From HyVt-337 sp964428895 (GTDB lineage: Bacteria; Planctomycetota; Phycisphaerae; SM23-33), in assembly GCA_964428895.1 (NCBI GenBank), contig CAYRZU010000061.1:1-21154 (forward strand): DNA of 21,154 nt, written 5' to 3'. Both the position numbers and the translations under genes were made by a program. The notes below the pieces were generated by a model that saw nothing but the letters and a program-made list of their open reading frames with translations, had not been told where the DNA came from and did no database searches. This document shows, piece after piece, positions 15,331 to 21,154 of the stretch; position 1 is the stretch's first letter, and each line of letters begins with the position of its first letter.

Positions 15331-16529
15331 CCACCAGCCGCGACATTATTAACCTGACCAACCGGACCAGCGCCCACAACTACAAGCCCCTGCCCGTTGT
15401 CATCACCAAGGCCGAGGGCGTGTGGGTCTGGGACCTCGAAGACAACCGTTTCATGGACATGCTCAGCGCCTATTCCGCGCTGAACCAGGGGCATTGCCAC
15501 CCGCGCATCATTCAGGCGATGAAGGACCAGGCCGACCGCGTCACACTGACCAGCCGCGCCTTCCACAACGATCAGTTAGGGCCCTTCCTCGAAGAACTGC
15601 TCGAGATGTGCGGCATGGAAATGGGCCTGCCCATGAACAGCGGCGCCGAGGCGGTCGAAACCGCCATCAAAGCCGCCCGCAAGTGGGGGTACCAGAACAA
15701 GAACATCCCCGCGGGCCAGGCCAAGATCATCGCTTGCGAGGGCAACTTCCACGGCCGAACCACCACCGCGGTCAGCATGTCGTCGGACCAGCAGTACCGG
15801 GATGGCTTCGGGCCGTTCACGCCGGGCTTTGAGCTGATCCCCTATGGCGACATCGACGCCCTGGCCGCCGCCATCGACGACAACACCGTGGCTTTCCTGG
15901 TCGAGCCTATCCAGGGCGAAGCCGGCGTGGTGGTTCCCCCGGACGGCTTCCTTGGCCAGGCCCGCCAGCTCTGCACCGAGCGGAACGTGCTGCTGATGGC
16001 CGACGAAATCCAGACCGGCCTCGGGCGAACGGGCAAGTTGTTCGCCTTCGAGCATGAAGGCATCCGCCCGGACGTGATCATCGTCGGCAAGGCGCTTTCC
16101 GGTGGCACGCTGCCAGTCTCGGCGGTCGTCTCCGGCAAGGACGTCCTCGGCGTGTTCGCCCCCGGCGACCACGGCAGCACCTTCGGAGGCAGTCCGTTGG
16201 CCTGCGCCGTGGCCCGGGCGGCGTTGGCCGTCATCCGCGACGAAAACCTCCTCGAACGTTCTGCCGAACTCGGCGAGCACTTCCGTGGCAAGCTCTGTGA
16301 AATCAATTCTCCGCTGGTCGCCGAGGTCCGCGGCAAAGGCCTGCTTAACGCCGTCGAACTCAAGAGCGACGCCGCCAAGACCGCCCGCCAGTGCTGCGAG
16401 GAACTGATGGCCGAAGGCCTGCTGTGCAAGGAAACGCACGAGAACGTCATCCGCTTCGCCCCGCCGTTGGTAGTGACGCGAGAAGAACTCGATTGGGCGT
16501 TGGAGCGCATTGCCAAGGTGCTCAGCTAG
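15327..16529 (+). CDS. rocD: Ornithine--oxo-acid aminotransferase
   Basis: This PLP enzyme moves the delta-amino group of ornithine to 2-oxoglutarate, giving glutamate semialdehyde, which cyclises to pyrroline-5-carboxylate. The 400-residue protein has the class-III aminotransferase pattern: NSGAEAVETAIK, FHGRTTTAVS, VEPIQGEAG, MADEIQTGLGRTG with D226, and the PLP lysine K255 in GKALSGG. AYSALNQGHCHP matches ornithine aminotransferases, including the tyrosine (Y49) linked to omega-amino specificity, and sets it apart from acetylornithine aminotransferase. It is translationally coupled to OTC through the ATGA overlap and closes the operon. Confidence 0.95.
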
Positions 16530-16538
16530 GTCCGTTCG

Positions 16539-16564
16539 CGGCCAGACCGGTAAGTTTCTGGCCG
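16539..16564 (+). terminator. Hairpin after rocD, possible weak terminator
   Basis: CGGCCAGA (16539-16546) and TCTGGCCG (16557-16564) form a perfect 8-bp stem with a 10-base loop, starting 10 bases after the rocD stop. No T-run follows, so intrinsic termination is doubtful; it may protect the mRNA end. Confidence 0.4.
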
Positions 16565-16570
16565 GGGCTC

Positions 16571-16597
16571 TTGCAACCGGCTGCGGCGCAGTATAAT
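16571..16597 (+). promoter_or_regulatory. Promoter of the secreted FlgT-N-like gene
   Basis: A perfect TATAAT lies at 16592-16597. TTGCAA at 16571-16576 is the best -35 box, with a short 15-bp spacer. The predicted start is near 16604, about 59 bases before the ATG. Confidence 0.6.
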
Positions 16598-16662
16598 TGC
16601 GGGCGTACTGCATGATCCGTTCTATCACTTGCGCTGCCTGTGCAGACGCTCGGAGAATAGCC

Positions 16663-17826
16663 ATGACACGTCGGACACTTCTTCCCGTTTCTCTCCTGAT
16701 ACTTCTCGCCGTCTCCACCCTGTGGGCCCAAGACATTGATACGGACGCCATCGACGAATGGGTCACCGTCACGGGGGTCGCCGCGGGCACGGACGGCAAG
16801 GCCGAGGATGCCGCCGTCGACCGGGCCCTCCGCAAAGCGGTGGAAGAAGCCTGCGGCGTGTTCCTGACCGCCCAGTCCAAGACGGAAGACTACCAGGCCA
16901 CCTACGATAAGATTTTCGCCAACGCCGTCGGCTACGTTCGCCGCCACAAGGTCATGAAGGTCTGGACCGATGACGGCCAGACCTACGCAACCGTCAAGGT
17001 CCGCGTGTCTACCCAGGCGTTCGAAGAGGACTGGGCCTCCATCGCCCACACCGTCGAACAGGAAGACAACCCGCGCGTCATCATCGCGGTGGTGGAGCAG
17101 ATCGAACAGACCGTCGACACCAGCAAAGTGGTCGACGAGGGCGGCATTGTGCAGACCAAGCTGGAGGACTTCTTCCTGGAACACGGCATTACGCTGATGG
17201 ACCAGGAAACAACCGCGGAGGTCTCCAAGCGGGACGTCCTGCTGGCGGCCATTAAGAACGATGAAAAGGAACTGGCCTCCCTGGGGGCGCGGTTCAAGGC
17301 CGACGTCGTCATCACCGGCCGCGCGACGGCCAAATACGGAAAGACCATTGAAGTCGCCGACGTTGAGATGCACCAATACACCGCCACGTTGACCGTCCGG
17401 GTGATTCAGTCCGACTCGGGGTTGGTGCTCGTCTCCAAGGGTTTCGACCCGGTCACGGTTAATTCCCTGCAGCGCGGCGGCGCCGAGGACAAAGTGCTGG
17501 CCAAGCTGGCTGAGGAGCGTGCTCCGGAATTGCTCGCGGCCGTCGTCAAGGCCTGGCAGAATCGCGAGAACATTCATCGGAAGATTCCCATCAGCATTTC
17601 GGGCATGGGCTTCAAGGAATGGCGACTGTTCGAGAAAGAGGTCGAGGGCCTGCGCGGGGTCGACGCCGTTCGCCGGAGGGAGATCACTGAGGGCGTTGCT
17701 CATATCGACGTGGAATACCAGCACGACATCGACAGCCTCGCCGAACGCCTGACCGAATTGGACTCGCTGGAGTTGGAAGTCACCGAGATTACGACCAATC
17801 GGATCAAGCTGAAGGTGGTCGACTAG
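16663..17826 (+). CDS. Secreted protein with FlgT-N/LPP20-like domain
   Basis: The 387-residue protein starts with a clear Sec signal peptide: MTRR, a hydrophobic core, and a likely cut after TLWA (about residue 22). There is no lipobox cysteine. Residues about 30-120 (VTVTGVAAGTDGKAEDAA onward, then YVRRHKVMK and YATVKVRVS) resemble the FlgT N-terminal/LPP20 fold of outer-membrane assembly proteins. The middle (about 140-260) resembles the TolB-N/CsgG-type fold (RVIIAVVEQ, ADVVITGRATAKYG). The last 85 residues look like a small alpha/beta domain. The start at 16663 has GGAG seven bases before it; an upstream frame would bury the signal peptide. The location should be periplasm or outer membrane. 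No flagellar gene is nearby, so a flagellar role is unproven. Confidence 0.7.
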   Translation: MTRRTLLPVSLLILLAVSTLWAQDIDTDAIDEWVTVTGVAAGTDGKAEDAAVDRALRKAVEEACGVFLTAQSKTEDYQATYDKIFANAVGYVRRHKVMKVWTDDGQTYATVKVRVSTQAFEEDWASIAHTVEQEDNPRVIIAVVEQIEQTVDTSKVVDEGGIVQTKLEDFFLEHGITLMDQETTAEVSKRDVLLAAIKNDEKELASLGARFKADVVITGRATAKYGKTIEVADVEMHQYTATLTVRVIQSDSGLVLVSKGFDPVTVNSLQRGGAEDKVLAKLAEERAPELLAAVVKAWQNRENIHRKIPISISGMGFKEWRLFEKEVEGLRGVDAVRRREITEGVAHIDVEYQHDIDSLAERLTELDSLELEVTEITTNRIKLKVVD

Positions 17827-17864
17827 GCCGCTTGCGCCTGCCGAACCGGAAAAGGAGTTCCGCC

Positions 17865-18299
17865 ATGGCATCCAGTTCCGATAAAGCCGTTCACGCCGGT
17901 TTGTTCATCGCTCGGTTTGGCATCGGAGCGTTGTACGTCGCCTTTGGGCTCCCCCTGCTTCAAGCCGGTTCGGACACCTGGCGCCAGCTCGGCGCCGAGG
18001 CAGTGGAACCCATCGGCATCACGTTCGGTCACGTCGGCTGGGGGGTTATCGGCGTGGGCATCTACGCGGTGTGCGGGCTATTCCTGGCGGTGGGTGTGCT
18101 GGTTCGGCCCAGCGCGCTGGCGTTGCTGGCGACGGCGGCCCTGACCGCTTACGGCCATCTGCACGCCAACGACTCCTTCGAGGCCTACTCGACCCCCTTG
18201 GCCATGGCCATTCTGTTCGTGGCGTTTGTGATCTCCGGAGGCGGAGACTACGCCCTCGGCCGAGCCATCAAGCCGCTCGACGGCAAGTGGTACCAGTAG
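17865..18299 (+). CDS. DoxX-family membrane protein
   Basis: The 144-residue protein has about four hydrophobic segments. An N-terminal ARFGIGALYVAFGLPLL is followed by helices near residues 55-75, 80-95 and 110-130, the usual DoxX/DoxD layout. The family includes small membrane proteins linked to quinone-related oxidation or redox stress, but most members have no assigned role. The start at 17865 has AAGGAG seven bases upstream; an earlier TTG start has no such site. It follows the secreted FlgT-N-like gene by 38 bases and may share its transcript. It ends 10 bases from the convergent aspS. Confidence 0.75.
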   Translation: MASSSDKAVHAGLFIARFGIGALYVAFGLPLLQAGSDTWRQLGAEAVEPIGITFGHVGWGVIGVGIYAVCGLFLAVGVLVRPSALALLATAALTAYGHLHANDSFEAYSTPLAMAILFVAFVISGGGDYALGRAIKPLDGKWYQ

Positions 18300-18309
18300 C
18301 GTCGGCCCA

Positions 18310-20121
18310 CTAGTCCTGCTTCGGCGGCGGGGCAATCACCTTCAGGTCGAGCTCGGCCAGTTGCTTGTCATCCACGGTCGACGGGCCGTCCGTCAGCGGA
18401 CACGTGCCCCGCTGCGTCTTGGGGAAGGCGATCACGTCGCGAAGTGAATTGGCCCCGCACATCATCATGACGATGCGGTCCAGCCCCAGCGCCAGCCCGC
18501 CGTGCGGCGGCGCGCCGAATCGCAACGCGTCCAGCAGGAAGCCGAACCGCTCCTGGGCTTCGTCGGCGCTGATGCCGAGCAGGCCGAACACCTTGGCCTG
18601 GACCTCGCTGTCGTGGATACGAATCGATCCGCCGCCCAATTCCACACCGTTGCAGACGATGTCGTACGCCCGGGCCTTGGCCGAGCCGGGATCGGCGATG
18701 AACGTTTCCATGTCCTCGGGGCGCGGGGACGTAAACGGGTGATGGAGGCTGTCCCACCGCTGCTGATCTTCGTTCCATTCCACCAGGGGCCAGTCGACCA
18801 CCCAGCAGAACTTGAAATCGTCGGGGCCATACAGCTTGAGGTCTTCGCCCAGCTTGCTTCGCAGGGCGGCCAGCACCTTGTTGACCACGTCGACCTTGTC
18901 GGCCATGAAGAATAGAACGTCGCCGTCGTTGGCGTCGCAAATGTCGCGTAGCTTGGCTTGAAGTGCCTCATCCAGGAACTTCGCCGGCGTTCCGGTAAAG
19001 GCGCCGTCCTCCAACTTGCACCAGGCCAGGCCCTTGGCGCCAAACTCCTTGGCGTAGTCGGTGTAGCCGTCGATGATCTTGCGGGTGAAGGTCGCCCCGC
19101 CGGGAACGGCCAACGCCTTGACCACCCCGCCGTTGGCGACCGTCTCGGTGAAGACCTTGAAGCCGCACTCGGCGACCGCTTCGGACACGTCCTTCAGTAG
19201 CATCTCAAACCGCATGTCGGGCCGGTCGATGCCGTACTTATCCTGCGCTTCGGCGTAGCTGATGTGGGGGACCTCATCGGGGAACGGCCGACCCGCCAAC
19301 TCGCAGACCTGCCGCATCAGGTCGGTGATGACCTCGATGACGTCGGTCTCGGTCGCGAACGCCATCTCCATGTCCAACTGCGTGAACTCCGGCTGACGGT
19401 CGGCCCGGAGGTCCTCGTCGCGGAAGCAGCGCACGATCTGGTAGTACTTATCCAGCCCGCCGATCATAAGGATCTGCTTGAATAGCTGCGGGCTCTGCGG
19501 CAAGGCGTAGAAACACGCCTGTTGAAGTCGCGACGGCACCAGGAAGTCCCGCGCGCCTTCGGGCATGCTCTTGGTCAGGAACGGGGTCTCGATCTCCAGG
19601 AAACCGCGGGCGTCCAGCACGTCGCGCATAACCTTGCAGATGCGGTGGCGGAGGATCAACGCTTCGGTCAGGGCCGTCCGTCGCAAGTCCACATAACGGT
19701 ACTTGAGTCGCGTTTCTTCAGCCACGTCCTGGAACTCATCCGGCTCGAACGGAACCGTGTCGGACTTGTTCAGCAACGTCAGCGACGTGCCCAGCACTTC
19801 GATCTGCCCGGTCGGCAGCTTGGGGTTGATGCGGTCCTCGCCGCGGTGGCGGACCTTGCCCGTCGCCGAGATCACCCACTCGTTCCGCAGCGCACGAGCC
19901 AGCGCATACATGGCCTGGCTGGCCGGGTCATCGTCGGTCGGCAGGTCGAACACGACCTGGGTAATGCCCTCACGGTCGCGCAGGTCTATGAACACCACGC
20001 CGCCGTGATCGCGGTAGCTGCGGACCCATCCGCAAAGCTGGACCTCACTGTCGATATCGCTGTCGCGCAGCTGCCCGCACGTGTGCGACCGTTTCAATAC
20101 GTCGTCGCTGATCGCTGCCAT
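18310..20121 (-). CDS. aspS: Aspartyl-tRNA synthetase, bacterial type
   Basis: This class II synthetase charges tRNA with aspartate in the cytosol. The 603-residue protein has the N-terminal anticodon-binding OB domain (LCGWVRSYRDHGG, about 29-41), motif 2 with RCFRDEDLRADRQPEF (231-246), the bacterial GAD-type insertion between motifs 2 and 3, and motif 3 GLDRI (546-550). Residue H39 sits where discriminating E. coli AspRS has Leu30; a His there is associated with non-discriminating enzymes that also charge tRNA-Asn. The start at 20121 has GAGG six bases upstream. A second ATG at 20133 contains that site and is less likely. It follows proA by 100 bases on the same strand and could be read from it or from a weak promoter in the gap. 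Confidence 0.95.
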   Translation of the reverse strand: MAAISDDVLKRSHTCGQLRDSDIDSEVQLCGWVRSYRDHGGVVFIDLRDREGITQVVFDLPTDDDPASQAMYALARALRNEWVISATGKVRHRGEDRINPKLPTGQIEVLGTSLTLLNKSDTVPFEPDEFQDVAEETRLKYRYVDLRRTALTEALILRHRICKVMRDVLDARGFLEIETPFLTKSMPEGARDFLVPSRLQQACFYALPQSPQLFKQILMIGGLDKYYQIVRCFRDEDLRADRQPEFTQLDMEMAFATETDVIEVITDLMRQVCELAGRPFPDEVPHISYAEAQDKYGIDRPDMRFEMLLKDVSEAVAECGFKVFTETVANGGVVKALAVPGGATFTRKIIDGYTDYAKEFGAKGLAWCKLEDGAFTGTPAKFLDEALQAKLRDICDANDGDVLFFMADKVDVVNKVLAALRSKLGEDLKLYGPDDFKFCWVVDWPLVEWNEDQQRWDSLHHPFTSPRPEDMETFIADPGSAKARAYDIVCNGVELGGGSIRIHDSEVQAKVFGLLGISADEAQERFGFLLDALRFGAPPHGGLALGLDRIVMMMCGANSLRDVIAFPKTQRGTCPLTDGPSTVDDKQLAELDLKVIAPPPKQD

Positions 20122-20221
20122 GGAACGCCTCATCTATAAGTGGTTGGCCCACGCAGGGCCGAGAAGACCGGCCAGTTTACCGGATTCTTCCCCAGATACA
20201 ACCGACAACCGAGGGCGTGAG
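20122..20221 (-). other. Intergenic stretch between proA and aspS with overlapping hairpins
   Basis: Two inverted repeats share bases: GGCCC/GGGCC at 20146-20150/20156-20160, and GGCCG/CGGCC at 20157-20161/20169-20173. They cannot form together. Neither has a T-run. A weak minus-strand promoter reads TTGTAT, a 16-bp spacer, then TAAACT upstream of them. Confidence 0.3.
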
Positions 20222-21154
20222 TTACTGACGAACGTGCCCCTGGCCGGTGACGATCCACTTGTAGGTGGTCAGGTCCTGGGCCCCCATCGGGCCGCGGGCG
20301 TGGAGTTTGTCGGTGCTGATGCCGACCTCGGCCCCCAGGCCGTACTCGCCGCCGTCGGAGAAGCGAGTGGAGGCGTTCACCATGACACTGGATGAGTCCA
20401 CCCGCGCCACGAAGGCTTCCGCCGCAGCCAGGTCGCCGGTGACGATCGCGTCGGTATGGGCCGAACCGTAGCGGTTGATATGGTCGATGGCTGCGTCGAG
20501 CGAGTCGACGACCTTGACCGCAAGGATCAGTTCCAGGAACTCGGCGGCCCAGTCGCTTTCCGTGGCCTCGGCCATCTCGGCGAAGAGCTTCCGCGATTGC
20601 GAACACCCTCGGAGTTCCACACCGGCGGCGACTAGCGCCGCGCCGATTCGCGGTAGGAATTGCCCGGCCACGGCGGCGTCGACCAGCAGCGTTTCGGTCG
20701 AGTTGCACACGCCCGGCCGTTGACACTTGGCGTTGAGGACGATGGCCTCGGCTATGTCCAAGTCGGCCTGAGCGTGGACGTAGACGTGACAGTTGCCGGC
20801 GTAATGCTTGATGACAGGAATGGTGGCGGCCTCGGCGACGGCCCGGATCAGCCGCTCGCCGCCACGGGGGACGATCAGGTCGATCAGCCCTTCCGCCCGC
20901 GCCATGGCGGTGACGATGTCGTGGTCGGTATCGTCGATCACGGTCACCGCCGCAGCCGGCAGGCCGGCCGAGCCGATCGCCTCCTGCAACACCGCCGCAA
21001 TCGCCAGGTTCGAGTGCAACGCCTCCTTGCCCCCGCGCAGGATGCAGGCGTTGCCGCTCTTGAGGCACAGACCGGCCGCATCCGCCGTCACGTTCGGGCG
21101 CGATTCGAAGATGATGCCCACCACGCCGATCGGCACGCGGCGCTTCTCGATCCG
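20222..21154 (-). CDS. proA: Gamma-glutamyl phosphate reductase, C-terminal part (5' end outside window)
   Basis: ProA reduces gamma-glutamyl phosphate with NADPH to glutamate semialdehyde in proline synthesis. The frame is open to the window edge, and 310 residues are visible of the roughly 420 usual. RRVPIGVVGIIFESRPNV near the edge is the ProA signature region. The catalytic cysteine is in GVCNST (codon at 20705-20707). The C-terminal LTTYKWIVTGQG is typical. A GTG at 21136 is an internal valine codon, not the start. ProB is not visible and may lie upstream, beyond the window. Its product is the same metabolite that RocD makes, but the two genes are on opposite strands and not co-transcribed. 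Confidence 0.95.
   Translation of the reverse strand, partial: RIEKRRVPIGVVGIIFESRPNVTADAAGLCLKSGNACILRGGKEALHSNLAIAAVLQEAIGSAGLPAAAVTVIDDTDHDIVTAMARAEGLIDLIVPRGGERLIRAVAEAATIPVIKHYAGNCHVYVHAQADLDIAEAIVLNAKCQRPGVCNSTETLLVDAAVAGQFLPRIGAALVAAGVELRGCSQSRKLFAEMAEATESDWAAEFLELILAVKVVDSLDAAIDHINRYGSAHTDAIVTGDLAAAEAFVARVDSSSVMVNASTRFSDGGEYGLGAEVGISTDKLHARGPMGAQDLTTYKWIVTGQGHVRQ

Noticed and set aside
15576..17871. Two long minus-strand open frames opposite rocD and the FlgT-N-like gene.
   Set aside because: They cross real gene borders and promoters and show no family motif.

Overview
The window is gene-dense, GC-rich chromosomal DNA with 16 protein genes (two cut by the window ends) and one tRNA. 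I see no insertion sequence, phage gene, CRISPR array or integron. The gene mix suggests a planctomycete, perhaps of the Phycisphaerae: a Gram-negative-style GyrB with a large C-terminal insertion, a stand-alone LigD phosphoesterase-like protein, an inositol-phosphate synthase next to a CDP-alcohol phosphatidyltransferase, an adenylosuccinate lyase very like the animal enzyme, and a murD behind two M16 peptidase genes. That assignment is inference from gene content; there is no rRNA to test it.

Layout. 1-1662: the C-terminal two thirds of gyrB. 1682-1853: tRNA-His(GTG) with its own promoter and terminator. 1927-3315: miaB. 3312-5324 (minus): ino1 followed by a CDP-alcohol phosphatidyltransferase, probably one inositol-phospholipid operon. 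5545-6360: an unrecognised membrane-anchored protein. 6362-6727 (minus): the LigD-phosphoesterase-like protein, divergent from purB (6802-8232). 8246-12032 (minus): two M16 peptidase subunits, one with the zinc site and one without, translationally coupled to murD. 12174-16529 (plus): a dimethylarginine dimethylaminohydrolase (DDAH), a COG2403 P-loop protein (cyclic 2,3-diphosphoglycerate synthetase family), ornithine carbamoyltransferase and ornithine aminotransferase. 16663-18299: a secreted FlgT-N-like protein and a DoxX-family membrane protein. 18310-20121 (minus): aspS. 20222-21154 (minus): proA, cut by the window end.

How the genes work together. The most interesting block is 12174-16529. 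DDAH would release citrulline from methylated arginine (or a related guanidino compound). OTC, run in the catabolic direction, would split citrulline to ornithine and carbamoyl phosphate. RocD would turn ornithine into glutamate semialdehyde. The expected third enzyme of such a route, carbamate kinase, is absent; a COG2403 P-loop protein sits immediately before OTC instead. COG2403, OTC and RocD are tightly coupled (13-nt gap, then a 4-nt ATGA overlap) behind a near-consensus promoter. That promoter is flanked by two exact copies of a 10-bp motif, suggesting dedicated regulation.

Several promoters can be read directly because sigma-70-like boxes stand out in GC-rich DNA. Two of them, back to back between purB and the phosphoesterase-like gene, place the transcription start at the start codon, so both mRNAs may be leaderless. 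No stretch over 300 bases lacks a gene.
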